The notes beneath the pieces were generated by a model. It had not been told where the DNA came from. It saw nothing but the letters and a program-made list of their open reading frames with translations, and ran no database searches. The translations under genes and the position numbers were made by a program. From Salinicoccus carnicancri Crm (lineage in GTDB: Bacteria > Bacillota > Bacilli > Staphylococcales > Salinicoccaceae), in assembly GCF_000330705.1 (NCBI RefSeq), contig NZ_ANAM01000006.1, positions 1-64,000 of the forward strand: 64,000 bases of DNA, written 5' to 3'. Shown here in pieces: positions 12,833 to 22,172 of the stretch. Within the stretch, counting starts at the first letter, position 1. Each line of letters starts with the position of its first letter.

Positions 12833-13552
12833 TCAGTCATAATTCCTTTCGATCGTGAAGTTTGTTTTATCACCTCTGAAATAGGATCTTGAAAATTCGA
12901 CTTTTCTTCCTTCTTTATCTTCTGTGATTGTTTCGATATAGAAACATGGGTGACCAGGCTCACACTGAAGAATAGAGGACACTTGTTCATCTGCCAGCGT
13001 AATTTCTATATGTTCCGTTGTTTTGTGGATAGAAACGTTAAATTCTTCTGCTAATGCTTCGAATAGAGACGTTTCTGCATGATTTTTGGTAACGCCTGGG
13101 GCAATGGTCCAAGGAATGTACGAAATTTCATATTGCGTAGGTTCTTCATTTACATAGCGTTTCCTTTCAATACGCTGGATCGGATCATTTGGTGAAACTG
13201 TCAAAGATTGAGCTAATCGTTCCTCGGCTGGAATGACTTTGATATCTATAAGAGAGATATCCGGCTTCTTTCCTTGAGTAGTCACCTGCTCATTGAAACT
13301 GTCCATCGTGGGGGAGAGGGTCTGATTTACTTTCTTTTCTGCAACGAATGTCCCTTTTCCCTGTTTGCGGACCAGGTGCCCTTCGAGTGTCAGTTGATGA
13401 AGGGCCGAGCGTACGGTCGTCCGGCTGACTTCATATGTTTGACAGAGCTCTAACTCGGTAGGGATCTTCTCCCCTTTTTGGAAATCTCCTGATTTGATTT
13501 GGTTTAAGAGATCATCTTTGATACAGGCATGCAGTGATTGGTTTTTATCCAT
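12833..13552 (-). CDS. GntR/HutC-family transcriptional regulator
   Basis: A 239-residue protein with an N-terminal winged helix (KIPTELELCQTYEVSRTTVR) and a C-terminal UTRA effector domain. It probably represses the divergent glycosidase/PTS operon and its own gene, with a phosphorylated sugar as inducer. The intergenic region contains palindromes suited to such a repressor. Family members next to PTS genes (for example TreR-, GmuR- or LicR-like regulators) work in this way; the effector is inferred. Confidence 0.8.
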   Translation of the reverse strand: MDKNQSLHACIKDDLLNQIKSGDFQKGEKIPTELELCQTYEVSRTTVRSALHQLTLEGHLVRKQGKGTFVAEKKVNQTLSPTMDSFNEQVTTQGKKPDISLIDIKVIPAEERLAQSLTVSPNDPIQRIERKRYVNEEPTQYEISYIPWTIAPGVTKNHAETSLFEALAEEFNVSIHKTTEHIEITLADEQVSSILQCEPGHPCFYIETITEDKEGRKVEFSRSYFRGDKTNFTIERNYD

Positions 13553-13718
13553 AAGGCGAATCCCTTCTGTATTGATATTATATCAAGTGTACATGATGAT
13601 ACAATTCAATACAATCCATTTAATTGTAGTTACAACTTATAAAAAGTTTGGACATTTAAAAAGTTGTATGATACATTTTTGTTAAGCGTTTTCAAATAAA
13701 GGGGAAGGAGTTCTGTTT
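13553..13718 (+). promoter_or_regulatory. Divergent control region of the chitobiose/cellobiose cluster
   Basis: TTGATATTATATCAA (about 13576-13590) is a perfect palindrome near the GntR start. GTTGTATGATACAT (about 13663-13676) is a second operator candidate on the rightward promoter (TTGGAC, 18 bases, TACATT). GTTAAGCGTTTTCAAA (13681-13696) matches most of the CcpA cre consensus, so catabolite repression is likely. Confidence 0.5.
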
Positions 13719-15050
13719 ATGGGACTAAAAGTTGTTGTAATAGGCGGAGGATCGAGTTATACACCTGAAATCATCGAAGGGCTGATTCAGCGTCAGGAAC
13801 AATTTCCGGTAACGGACATTGTTCTTGTTGATGTGGAAGAAGGAAAAAGGAAATTGGAGACCATCGGTCGATTAGGAAAGAGGATGATAGAAAAAGCGGA
13901 TGTGTCCATTCAGTTGTCATGGACGATGGATCGCCGTAAAGCATTGGAAGGGGCTGACTTCGTTTCCACCCAAATACGTGTCGGTGGTCTTGATGCACGG
14001 ATGAAGGATGAACTTATCCCTCTGAAACACGGCTACATCGGGCAGGAAACAAACGGAGCCGGAGGAATAATGAAGGCATTCAGAACCATCCCTGTTCTCA
14101 TGGAGCTGGCTGAAGAAGTGCAGAACATCTGTCCGGAAGCTTGGATTATCAATTTCACAAACCCAGCTGGGATTGTAACGGAAGCGTTGCTGAAACATTC
14201 TCCTCATAAGAAGATCATCGGGGTATGCAATGTTCCGTTCAATATGAGGCATTCAACGGCAGAGATGCTTCAAGCAGAACCGGAAGATGTACAGATTGAT
14301 TTTGTGGGAATGAACCATTTTGTTTTTGGCAGACGAGTCTACGTCAAGGGAGTCGATGTCACGAAGGAAGTGATGACGAAGCTGTCGGAAGGCAGCTTGG
14401 ACTATTCACCTGCCAACATCATAAATCTCGGTTGGTCGAGGACTTTTATAGAAGCCATGCAGTTATTACCGAATCCGTATCATCAGTACTATTTTCAGAC
14501 GGCGGAGGTATTAAGAAAAGACAAAGAAGGCTTGCGGGACAAGGGGACCCGGGCTGAGCAGGTTATGGAGCTCGAAAAATCGCTGTTTTCCATTTACGAA
14601 GATCCAGGGTTGAACAAGAAGCCTGAAGAACTGGGGGAGCGCGGGGGAGCGTTCTATAGTGAGGTGGCCTGCAACCTTATGGACTCGCTCTATAATGATC
14701 GGAGCGATATCCAGACCGTAAATACATTGAATAAAGGAGCTGTACCGGAGTTGCCCTATGATTCTGTCGTCGAAGTCAATGCTGTGATAACGAGTCACGG
14801 GCCGGTACCATTGTCAACCGAAGGGATACCTATCGAGGTGAGAGGAATCATGCATCAAATGAAAGCATTTGAAGAGCTGACCATTCAAGCTGCAATTTCC
14901 GGGACCTATCATGACGCTTATCGGGCTTTTTTGATGAACCCTTTAATCATGCATGAAGGTGACAGCAAAGTGCTATTGGATGAATTATTGAAAGTTCATC
15001 GTGATCATTTGCCTCAGTTTTCTAAAGAGGAGGGGAGCATAGATGAATAG
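13719..15050 (+). CDS. chbF: 6-phospho-beta-glucosidase, GH4 family
   Basis: A 443-residue protein of normal GH4 length; ATG 13719 with GGGGAAGGAG. The NAD-binding start (VVVIGGGSSYTPE), the TNPAG motif (NFTNPAGIVTEAL), the metal ligand Cys in GVCNVPFN and a His in NHFVFG are visible. GH4 enzymes use NAD+ and Mn2+ to cleave phosphorylated disaccharides by an oxidation-elimination route. With a lactose/cellobiose-type PTS and a ChbG-like enzyme next to it, the substrate is probably diacetylchitobiose 6-phosphate or cellobiose 6-phosphate. It overlaps the IIC gene by 8 bases. Confidence 0.85.
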   Translation: MGLKVVVIGGGSSYTPEIIEGLIQRQEQFPVTDIVLVDVEEGKRKLETIGRLGKRMIEKADVSIQLSWTMDRRKALEGADFVSTQIRVGGLDARMKDELIPLKHGYIGQETNGAGGIMKAFRTIPVLMELAEEVQNICPEAWIINFTNPAGIVTEALLKHSPHKKIIGVCNVPFNMRHSTAEMLQAEPEDVQIDFVGMNHFVFGRRVYVKGVDVTKEVMTKLSEGSLDYSPANIINLGWSRTFIEAMQLLPNPYHQYYFQTAEVLRKDKEGLRDKGTRAEQVMELEKSLFSIYEDPGLNKKPEELGERGGAFYSEVACNLMDSLYNDRSDIQTVNTLNKGAVPELPYDSVVEVNAVITSHGPVPLSTEGIPIEVRGIMHQMKAFEELTIQAAISGTYHDAYRAFLMNPLIMHEGDSKVLLDELLKVHRDHLPQFSKEEGSIDE

Positions 15051-16329
15051 TTCGTTGATGCAGAACTTCATAAAAGTAGCAGGGTTCATTGGATCTCAAC
15101 GTCATCTGGTTGCTGTGCGTGATGGGTTTATTTCTATTATGCCATTGATAATTATTGGATCTCTTGCGATTCTGATCAATAACTTTCCTCCCCTCGGAGG
15201 ATTCAGCTTCGTAGGATGGATGGACGGTATATTTGGCGAAGGAAACTGGCAAGCCGTCGGCGGAAGTATTTGGAATGGGACCTTTGCCATACTTGGGTTA
15301 CTTGTAGCTTTTTCAATCGCTTATAACCTTGCTAAGAGCTACGGCGTAGATAGTTTATCTGCAGCCCTTATTTCGGCAGGGTCCTATATCATGCTGGTGC
15401 CATGGACAGAAGATGGGGGATTGACCGTAGCATGGCTTGGCGCTCAGGGGCTTTTCGTAGGAATCATCATTTCTATCATAACAACAGAACTGTTCCGGTT
15501 ACTGGTCCAATCAAAACTTACAATTTCCATGCCGGAAGGGGTGCCGGAAGGAGTCATTAAATCGTTTCGGGCACTGATTCCGGCTACAATTATCTTATTG
15601 CTTATTGGGCTGTTTCAAGCAATCATCAGTGTCTTTATTGAACTGAGTGTTTTTGAAATAATTTTCCAAGTGATCCAGCAACCACTTCAAGGGATTGGAA
15701 ACACATTGCCTGCTGCCATCGTGATCGCATTCCTGAATCACATTTTGTGGTTCTTTGGCCTTCATGGTACGAACATTATCGGCTCCGTTATCGAACCCTT
15801 ATATCTTCCATTGATTGAAGAGAATCTGGAGATGTTTAAAAACGGTGTGCCGGCCACGGAAGTTCCGAATCTTGTTACGAAGCCGTTTCTCGATTCCTTT
15901 GTGTTCATGGGTGGTTCGGGAACAACGATTGCTCTTTTGATAGCGATATTTATCGTATTACGTCATGAGCAAAAGCATCCATATAATGAAGTAGCGAAAG
16001 TAGGTGCGCCTGCAAGTCTATTTAACATCAATGAACCGGTTATTTTCGGTCTGCCCATCGTCCTGAATCCGATCATGCTCATTCCGTTCATTCTCGTTCC
16101 TGTAACGTTGACGGTCATGTCTTACGTAGCATTGGCTTCCGGAATTGTACCTAGAACTGTGGCTATCGTTCCATGGACAACGCCGCCAATTTTGAGCGGG
16201 TATCTCGTAACAGGGGGCAGTTGGCGAGGAATAGCTTTACAAATTGTCAATTTGGCCGTCGCAATCGCAATTTATATTCCGTTTGTCACAGCAGGAGCAC
16301 GTGCTTTGAAACAAAATAAGGAGGCGTAG
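15043..16329 (+). CDS. chbC: PTS lactose/cellobiose-type transporter IIC component
   Basis: A 428-residue polytopic membrane protein with about ten hydrophobic segments. It has the EIIC motif region around NEPVIFGLP (FNINEPVIFGLPIVLNPIM) and LHGTNIIGSVI. It forms the sugar channel and works with the separately encoded IIA and IIB proteins that follow. A strong AAGAGGAGG precedes ATG 15043. Confidence 0.9.
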   Translation: MNSSLMQNFIKVAGFIGSQRHLVAVRDGFISIMPLIIIGSLAILINNFPPLGGFSFVGWMDGIFGEGNWQAVGGSIWNGTFAILGLLVAFSIAYNLAKSYGVDSLSAALISAGSYIMLVPWTEDGGLTVAWLGAQGLFVGIIISIITTELFRLLVQSKLTISMPEGVPEGVIKSFRALIPATIILLLIGLFQAIISVFIELSVFEIIFQVIQQPLQGIGNTLPAAIVIAFLNHILWFFGLHGTNIIGSVIEPLYLPLIEENLEMFKNGVPATEVPNLVTKPFLDSFVFMGGSGTTIALLIAIFIVLRHEQKHPYNEVAKVGAPASLFNINEPVIFGLPIVLNPIMLIPFILVPVTLTVMSYVALASGIVPRTVAIVPWTTPPILSGYLVTGGSWRGIALQIVNLAVAIAIYIPFVTAGARALKQNKEA

Positions 16330-16332
16330 AAA

Positions 16333-16671
16333 ATGAGTGATACCATCGAAAATTTAGAAGAGGTTTCTTTCAAGATTATTTTACATGCAGGAAATGCCAG
16401 ATCTAGTGCCATGAAAGCAATCAGTCTTGCCAAAGAATATAAATTCAAAGAGGCTGGTGCTGAATTGGAAGAAGCTGAATCGGAAACGACGAAGGCGCAT
16501 CATGAACAAACGAAGTTGCTTAAAAATGAGGCGGACGGAAAGAAAAACGACATCAGTGTCATATTGATACACGCCCAGGATCATTTGATGACGTCTATGA
16601 CAGTGAAAGATCTTGCCAGAGAAATAATAGACATGCACCGGAAAATGCAAATATTGGAGGGGGAATCATGA
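16333..16671 (+). CDS. chbA: PTS lactose/cellobiose-type IIA component
   Basis: A 112-residue helical protein. The phosphorylated His lies in ILIHAQDHLMTSM (about residue 76), the family signature. It accepts phosphate from HPr and passes it to IIB. Its gene starts 4 bases after IIC and overlaps IIB by 4 bases, so translation is coupled. Confidence 0.9.
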   Translation: MSDTIENLEEVSFKIILHAGNARSSAMKAISLAKEYKFKEAGAELEEAESETTKAHHEQTKLLKNEADGKKNDISVILIHAQDHLMTSMTVKDLAREIIDMHRKMQILEGES

Positions 16672-16976
16672 TGAGGATAATACTGGTTTGTTCGGCGGGG
16701 ATGTCTACATCGATCCTTGTGCGGAAAATGCGTAACGCTGCTGAGGAAAGAGGGATGGAAGCTGATGTGAATGCAATGCCGGAGTCCGAACTTCATGCGC
16801 ATGCAGGAAATGTTGATGTCGTTCTGATCGGTCCACAGGTTCGATACCTTGAGGATCAAATCAAAGAAAAGGTGAAGGGCTATGACGTTGCAGTGGCTGT
16901 GATTGATCAAATGGCTTACGGTATGGCCAGGGGGGAGAAGGTATTGGATCAAGCGCTGGAACTTAAATCCGAATAA
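16668..16976 (+). CDS. chbB: PTS lactose/cellobiose-type IIB component
   Basis: A 102-residue protein with the phospho-Cys motif LVCSAGMSTS at its N-terminus (about residue 8). ATG 16668 overlaps the IIA stop; a second ATG follows at once. It transfers phosphate from IIA to the incoming disaccharide. Last gene of the operon, followed by a strong hairpin. Confidence 0.9.
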   Translation: MMRIILVCSAGMSTSILVRKMRNAAEERGMEADVNAMPESELHAHAGNVDVVLIGPQVRYLEDQIKEKVKGYDVAVAVIDQMAYGMARGEKVLDQALELKSE

Positions 16977-16993
16977 CATACAGGGGAAATGTA

Positions 16994-17029
16994 AGAAGGG
17001 GAGAGGCACTTATGTGCCTCTCCCCTTCT
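16994..17029 (+). terminator. Strong hairpin ending the PTS operon
   Basis: A perfect 16-bp stem (16994-17009 against 17014-17029) with loop TTAT. The tail (TACAAT) is poor in T, so termination may be partial or the hairpin may protect mRNA. Confidence 0.6.
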
Positions 17030-17268
17030 ACAATCCGAGGTTCCAAGGTGGTACAGCTGTCACCCCGGATATTGTTTCTAACGCAGAGGCACCAGAAAAG
17101 TTGGTGCTGGACGAAGACTTGTGGAGTGGTTGCTGGACAGCAATTGAAGGAAGTGCTGAAATGATTCGAAATTTAGCTGACTTTACCGAAGAAGAAGGTC
17201 AAAAAGTGTGGAAAGATCTCATACACTGGAACCTAGTTTTAAAAATCTTCGTTTGTCAAAATAAGTAG
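17030..17268 (+). pseudogene. Unidentified protein remnant after the PTS operon
   Basis: The frame is open from within the hairpin to 17268 and encodes an acidic stretch (...TPDIVSNAEAPEKLVLDEDL, then WSGCWTAIEGSAEM...). It has no start codon or ribosome binding site of its own. It looks like the tail of a lost gene. I do not recognise the family. The GGTGGTAC at 17049 is not part of a T-box. Confidence 0.3.
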
Positions 17269-17379
17269 GAGCAGTCAGCGAATCAGCAAAAATCCCAAAT
17301 CGCACGCTTTATATTTGGTTCAAGTATCATGGAAGCTGTGATAGTATATGTGAAAATACAATTGTAAGGATGTGTTTGC

Positions 17380-18030
17380 ATGAGTATCGGTGTAATTCTG
17401 GATTTTGACGGCACGATCATCGACAGTGAAACGAATCTATATAATGCGATCAATAGAAATCTTGCAGACAGGGGGCACAAGCCTCTGGAAATAGAGAGGT
17501 ATAAAGAATCGATTGGCTCGGAGTCCGACGAACTGGATGACTATATATTGGAACGTGTGGGCGAGGAGGGCGTGCGTGCGATTGCCGAAGATCACCTGCG
17601 TACTTGTCTTGATCTGGAATGCTATCCGCACATTTTGAAACTGATGGACTATTGCAGGAACAATGGAATCCCGATGGCAGTGGCGACGAGCAGCAGGCGT
17701 GAGGATATCACCCCGTTGCTTCAACATTTCGGCATTCTTGATGCATTTGTCAGCGTGCGCGGCAAGGAGGACGTGGAACATGTGAAGCCGGATCCTGCAC
17801 TCTACCGGCTCGCCGGGGAGGATCTGGGGCTCCCGTCTGCCAATATTTACGCCATCGAAGACACGGTGAATGGTTCGCTTGCGGCAGTCCGTGCGGGCAT
17901 GAATGCCATCGTGCTGACGAATGAGATGACCGGAGACATGGATTTCGGCATGGTGGATTATTTCGCAAAAGACATCAAGTCCGAGGAAATCATTGCAATA
18001 CTGGAGGGTGAACCTGCCGTAACGGAATAG
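17380..18030 (+). CDS. HAD-superfamily hydrolase, beta-phosphoglucomutase-like
   Basis: A 216-residue protein. HAD motifs: DFDGTIIDSE (residues about 8-17, nucleophile Asp), VATSSRRED (motif II Ser), VKPDPALY (motif III Lys) and IEDTVNGSLA (motif IV). An alpha-helical cap follows motif I, as in the phosphatase/phosphoglucomutase group. Substrate cannot be told; phosphoglycolate, sugar phosphates or beta-glucose 1-phosphate are typical. It is a single gene with its own terminator and lies at the point where GC content rises. Confidence 0.75.
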   Translation: MSIGVILDFDGTIIDSETNLYNAINRNLADRGHKPLEIERYKESIGSESDELDDYILERVGEEGVRAIAEDHLRTCLDLECYPHILKLMDYCRNNGIPMAVATSSRREDITPLLQHFGILDAFVSVRGKEDVEHVKPDPALYRLAGEDLGLPSANIYAIEDTVNGSLAAVRAGMNAIVLTNEMTGDMDFGMVDYFAKDIKSEEIIAILEGEPAVTE

Positions 18031-18047
18031 AATGTAATCCGGATCCG

Positions 18048-18079
18048 GGCTCATAGTGGATATGAGCCTTATTTTTGTT
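18048..18079 (+). terminator. Terminator after the HAD gene
   Basis: GGCTCATA and TATGAGCC form a stem with a 5-base loop, followed by TTATTTTT. Confidence 0.75.
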
Positions 18080-18087
18080 TAATGGTG

Positions 18088-18114
18088 TAAAAAAAGACAG
18101 CCGGAGCTGTCTTC
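18088..18114 (-). terminator. Terminator after the aldo/keto reductase gene
   Basis: On the minus strand GACAGC-TCCG-GCTGTC is followed by a run of seven T. Confidence 0.7.
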
Positions 18115-18125
18115 TTGAAACTTGG

Positions 18126-19058
18126 TTATGAGAATATATTATCAATCTGTGCAACCTCTTCGCGCGTCAGTTCGACGTCTTGTGCCTTCAGGTTGCTCAA
18201 CACCTGTTCGGAGCGTTTGGCGCCGGGAATGATCACATCGATGACATCTCTGGTGAGATACCATGCCAGTACGACATGGGCGATGTCGACGCCTTTTCCT
18301 TCAGCGATCGGACGGAGTTTTTCCACTTTATCGATGTTGCTTTCGAATTCTCCGCTCTGGAAGGCCGGCAGGTTTTCACGCAGGTCCTTGAATGTGTCTT
18401 CTTTCGTGAATTTACCTGTCAGGAGGCCGGATGCCAGCGGGAAGAACGGAACGAATGATATGCCCTGTTCTTTCAGATAAGGGAACAGTTCATCTTCCGC
18501 CCCGCGATTCAGCAGGTTGTATTCCCCCTGGAACACATCGACATGACCGTCTTTGTTCGCCTCTTTCAACTGATCGGGAGAGAAGTTGGATACGCCGATG
18601 GCGCGTATTTTGCCTTCATCCTTCAATTGTTTGAGGGCGGCGACCGCCTGATCCTTCGGTGTTCCTTCATCAGGATAGTGGAGGTACATCAGATCGATAT
18701 AGTCGGTCTGAAGACGTTCCAGGCTTTTTTCCACTTCCTCTTTCAGGAATGTCGGTTCGTTGCTCTGGGACATGTCATCACCGTCGAAGACCGGTGAGAT
18801 TTTCGTCGCGATGACGAGTGAGTCACGTTTTCCGGTTTCTTTCACAGCTTCGCCGACGAGCTCCTCGGAACGGCCGGCACCGTAAAGATAGGCAGTGTCT
18901 ATGAAGTCAATGCCATTTTCAATTGCAGTTTTGACAAGGTCCTTGCCCGCCTGTTCATCGAGGTCCGGGAAAAGATTGTGTCCGCCGACTGCATTCGTAC
19001 CCAGCCCGATCGGGTTAACGTTCAAATCAGATTTACCAATTTTAACTTCTTTCCTCAT
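18126..19058 (-). CDS. Aldo/keto reductase
   Basis: A 310-residue (beta/alpha)8 oxidoreductase. The catalytic tetrad is visible: Asp in [12 protein letters not shown], Tyr in the same motif, Lys in VIATKISP and His in MYLHYPD. The C-terminal NADPH site reads [12 protein letters not shown]. Closest in outline to IolS/YccK-type reductases of Firmicutes, which reduce various aldehydes. A SigB-like promoter sits upstream, so stress induction is possible. Confidence 0.85.
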   Translation of the reverse strand: MRKEVKIGKSDLNVNPIGLGTNAVGGHNLFPDLDEQAGKDLVKTAIENGIDFIDTAYLYGAGRSEELVGEAVKETGKRDSLVIATKISPVFDGDDMSQSNEPTFLKEEVEKSLERLQTDYIDLMYLHYPDEGTPKDQAVAALKQLKDEGKIRAIGVSNFSPDQLKEANKDGHVDVFQGEYNLLNRGAEDELFPYLKEQGISFVPFFPLASGLLTGKFTKEDTFKDLRENLPAFQSGEFESNIDKVEKLRPIAEGKGVDIAHVVLAWYLTRDVIDVIIPGAKRSEQVLSNLKAQDVELTREEVAQIDNIFS

Positions 19059-19094
19059 AATATCAACCTTCCTTCCTTTGATACGGGTGAAATC

Positions 19095-19121
19095 CTACCC
19101 ACTCCATCCAGAATAGGAAAC
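19095..19121 (-). promoter_or_regulatory. Possible SigB promoter of the aldo/keto reductase
   Basis: Minus strand GTTTCC, 15 bases, GGGTAG. Two bases off the staphylococcal GTTTAA half and one off GGGTAT. Confidence 0.35.
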
Positions 19122-19242
19122 ATTCATGATTAATGCAAAAATATTGATTGGCATTTCATGTTGTCCTGAAATCGTTTGTTAGGGGTGAAGGCTGTTAGAT
19201 GGTAGAATGAAGACAGCGACCCACAGTGAAAGAAGGGATAAT

Positions 19243-20703
19243 ATGGATCCATTCGGATTTAATTTTGATAACACTTTTGAATTGCTGCCGGACAGCTTCT
19301 ATCGCAAAGCAGGCGCGACGCCTGTGGATTTTCCCGAGATCGTCGCCTTCAACAGTACTTTGGCAGCGGAGCTCGGGCTTGATGAAGAGACGCTCCAGAC
19401 GGATGAGGGGAAGCAGGTTTTTGCAGGCAACGATATGCCAGAAGGCGCCTCGTCAATTTCCCAGGCCTATGCGGGCCATCAGTTCGGCAATCTGTCGATG
19501 CTCGGTGACGGCCGGGCGGTGCTGATCGGGGAACAGGTGACGCCGGAGGGGGAGCGGTTTGATCTGCAGCTGAAAGGCTCAGGCCGTACGGTTTTCTCAA
19601 GGTCGGGTGACGGCCGGGCGCCAATCGGACCGATGCTCCGCGAGTACATCATCAGCGAAGCGATTCATGCCCTCGGCATCAAGACCTCAAGGAGTCTTGC
19701 GGTTGTAACGACCGGGGAAGGGGTGACCCGCGAGGAAATCCTGCCGGGCGGCATACTGACCCGCGTGGCCAAGAGTCATCTGCGTGTCGGCACGTTCGAG
19801 TATGCAGTCAGGACGGGTAATGAGACGGATATCAAAACGCTTGCGGATTACGCGATCAGCAGGCACTATCCGGAACTTGAGGAACTGCCTGACAGTGATA
19901 AATATATGTCATTCCTGAAATCGGTCATCCGGAACCAGGCAGCACTCATATCAGACTGGATGTTGGTGGGATTCATCCATGGGGTGATGAACACCGATAA
20001 CATGACAATCAGTGGCGAGACGATCGACTACGGCCCATGCGCGTTCATGGACGCCTATCATCCGGAGACGGTATACAGTTCGATTGACATCAACGGGAGG
20101 TACAAGTACCAGAACCAGCCGGCAATCGGACAGTGGAACCTGGCACGGTTTGCTGAGACTTTATTGACGCTGATCGCTGATGATAAGGATGAGGCGATAA
20201 CGCTTGCCCAGGATGCATTGTCGGAATACGGCAGATTGTATGAAGGGTTCTGGCTCGATGGTATGCGGAAGAAACTTGGTCTGACTGAGGAGTCCGAAGA
20301 CGACGAGGCGTTCATCACAGAACTGCTGGACATGATGGTGGCGGCTGAAGCCGACTACACACAGGTGTTCAGGATGATGGCGCACGGACGGCCTGAAAAA
20401 ACCGCGCTTGCGAAAGCGGAAGGTTTCGGTGAATGGCATAGTAGATGGCAGCAGAAGCTCGGAAGCCAGAAGACGGGAATCGAGGCGGCTTATGAACTGA
20501 TGAAATCGGTGAATCCGGCAGTCATCCCGAGGAACCATCTCGTGGAGAAAGCACTGGATGAAGCGATGCATTACGGCGATTACAGCCATTTCAACAAATT
20601 GAATGAGGTGCTGGCAAAGCCTTATGATGATTCACACGAGGATGTATTTAAAACCCCGCCTGAAGCATCGGAAGCCGTGCTTCAGACATTTTGCGGAACT
20701 TGA
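19243..20703 (+). CDS. selO: SelO/YdiU-type protein adenylyltransferase
   Basis: A 486-residue pseudokinase-fold protein of normal length. ATG 19243 is chosen because AGAAGGGA precedes it; an ATG 36 bases earlier lacks a site. Conserved stretches include YAGHQFGNLSMLGDGRA, LKGSGRTVFSRSGDGRAP, REYIISEAIHALGI and GVMNTDNM with its metal-binding Asn and Asp. The family moves AMP from ATP to Ser, Thr or Tyr of target proteins and is linked to oxidative-stress responses. Confidence 0.9.
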   Translation: MDPFGFNFDNTFELLPDSFYRKAGATPVDFPEIVAFNSTLAAELGLDEETLQTDEGKQVFAGNDMPEGASSISQAYAGHQFGNLSMLGDGRAVLIGEQVTPEGERFDLQLKGSGRTVFSRSGDGRAPIGPMLREYIISEAIHALGIKTSRSLAVVTTGEGVTREEILPGGILTRVAKSHLRVGTFEYAVRTGNETDIKTLADYAISRHYPELEELPDSDKYMSFLKSVIRNQAALISDWMLVGFIHGVMNTDNMTISGETIDYGPCAFMDAYHPETVYSSIDINGRYKYQNQPAIGQWNLARFAETLLTLIADDKDEAITLAQDALSEYGRLYEGFWLDGMRKKLGLTEESEDDEAFITELLDMMVAAEADYTQVFRMMAHGRPEKTALAKAEGFGEWHSRWQQKLGSQKTGIEAAYELMKSVNPAVIPRNHLVEKALDEAMHYGDYSHFNKLNEVLAKPYDDSHEDVFKTPPEASEAVLQTFCGT

Positions 20704-20740
20704 TGAGTGAGGGGATTTCCCCTCACTCATTATTTTTTGA
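20702..20740. terminator. Bidirectional terminator between selO and the flavin-fold gene
   Basis: GAGTGAGGGG and CCCCTCACTC form a 10-bp stem, with TTATTTTTT on the plus strand and an AT-rich tail on the minus strand. Confidence 0.75.
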
Positions 20741-21311
20741 CGTCGAAGTAGTCCCCGCTGTTTTTCTTTCGGGATTCTGGATCGGAAATCCCCGCCTGTT
20801 TCTTCATGACGGGAATATGCTTTGAACAATGGATGTACGCTTCATGGACATCGACGGCGACCCAGCGTTCGGCACGGCCCTGCTCGATGTCCTGCATAAG
20901 CCGGATGTTTTCTTCGGTGAGTCCGAGTGTGTGCAGTGCATCATGCTCCACTATATGTGCTGCACCGTTTATATGAAGTCCGATCTGATCCTCTGTAAAA
21001 TCGATGAACATGAGGCCGATATGCGGGTTTTCAAGAATATTTCCCATGCTTGCCATGACACCGTTTCCACGGTATTCAGGATAGATCAGTGTCCTGTCAT
21101 CCAGGACCCTCACGAAACCGGGCTGTCCTGCCCTGAGTGATGAATCGCAGTTTCCTGCAGCATCCGATGTTGAAATGAAGAGCAGATCACGCGCTGCAAT
21201 GAATTCCTTCATGCGCGGGTTGAGGAAATCAATCATCTGATTGTTGTAGAATGCATCCGCCCGCCGCTTTGTACCATACTTTTCCTGGAGTTCCTTTTCA
21301 CCTTGTGACAT
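20730..21311 (-). CDS. Pyridoxamine 5'-phosphate oxidase-like split-barrel protein
   Basis: A 193-residue protein; ATG 21309-21311 (MSQGEKEL) with AAAGG upstream, preferred to an earlier start inside a hairpin. The FMN-binding split barrel shows in LLFISTSDAAGNCDSSLRAG, LIYPEYRGNGVMASMGNI and IGLMFIDF. This subgroup, about 200 residues long, is often annotated PPOX class or MSMEG-type and binds FMN, F420 or heme; the reaction is not known. A promoter (TTTACT, 17, TATATT near 21418-21450) and a GC-rich hairpin in the leader are visible. Confidence 0.7.
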   Translation of the reverse strand: MSQGEKELQEKYGTKRRADAFYNNQMIDFLNPRMKEFIAARDLLFISTSDAAGNCDSSLRAGQPGFVRVLDDRTLIYPEYRGNGVMASMGNILENPHIGLMFIDFTEDQIGLHINGAAHIVEHDALHTLGLTEENIRLMQDIEQGRAERWVAVDVHEAYIHCSKHIPVMKKQAGISDPESRKKNSGDYFDVKK

Positions 21312-21430
21312 TACAACAGACCTTTCTTTGTATACATAAAACGGCTGCACCGTCCGGCGCAGCCGAGTCATATTTTAGGGGAGGTAAAATGTGTTACACC
21401 ACTAATGTGATGTACATAGAATATAGTACC

Positions 21431-21700
21431 TCACCTCTTTAAAGTAAAGTAAATACCATTGCAGCCGCAATAATTCATAATATGTTCAATAATGACGATT
21501 TTTGCGATTCCCTGTACGCCGGGGGCAGTTGGAATACTTACTCCCTGCGCCTGGTTGCGGGTCATACTGTCTCTTGTTCCCGGCTCCTGATTGTTAAACC
21601 GGCTGGCGGAATCCCAATGACTGCGGGACCTTCTGTGCGGTTCTCTGCCGGCTCACAGTGTTAACAATCAGCATCGGTATTCACCTTTGATCAGCCCCCG
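21431..21700. other. Gene-free stretch with a GC-rich structured palindrome
   Basis: CTGATTGTTAA (21587-21597) pairs with TTAACAATCAG (21661-21671), enclosing further complementary blocks (CCGGC against GCCGG). A second GC-rich fold lies at 21515-21586. On the minus strand a 44-codon frame (21431-21565, starting MTRNQAQGVSIPTAPGVQGI) overlaps it without a good ribosome binding site. Either a structured RNA or the remains of an inserted element; not identified. Confidence 0.35.
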
Positions 21701-21710
21701 GATTTTGGTC

Positions 21711-21926
21711 TCAATGAATCAGTCTGTGTGAACATTGGTATTTGAAAAATGCCGCCCTGTTCTTGCTTGGCATGCCGCATTCTGTACATACATATTTGTC
21801 GGGGGCTCCCTTGTCATAGCTTTTGACGATGTTTCCATGCCGGCATTTCTCAGGTACATTCAGCATGGAAATGTTCCCTTTTTCCATCAGCATGGTGCTG
21901 ATGTCATCTTTGGAAAACTTCTCCAT
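21711..21926 (-). CDS. Small zinc-ribbon-like protein
   Basis: A 71-residue protein with an excellent ribosome binding site (AAGGAGGTAAGG) before ATG 21924-21926. CRHGN, YVCTECG and QCSHRL supply four Cys and nearby His, as in a small zinc-binding domain. No family name can be given. Confidence 0.6.
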   Translation of the reverse strand: MEKFSKDDISTMLMEKGNISMLNVPEKCRHGNIVKSYDKGAPDKYVCTECGMPSKNRAAFFKYQCSHRLIH

Positions 21927-22172
21927 TTCCTTACCTCCTTTTCTCCCTGATAATGATTTCCTGATTGTAATATTTTTTATAACCGATTTTGAGGCGTTTA
22001 ATCATGGTAATATGAAAAAATACAACTTGAAGCGGTTTCATTTTAAAATTTTCCCGCTTTGGCATATATATGTATTCACATGAATATTAAACGGAAATTT
22101 CAGACAAAAATGATTCCTGCGTTTCTGTCCATATGCTATCATATGAGGTAATAAGAGGAACGAACACCTGGG

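Noticed and set aside
17041..17060. T-box-like GGTGGTAC element
   Set aside because: No specifier stem, antiterminator or downstream amino-acid gene; it lies in a coding remnant.
21482..21664. 60-codon plus-strand frame
   Set aside because: No ribosome binding site, and it coincides with the structured palindrome.
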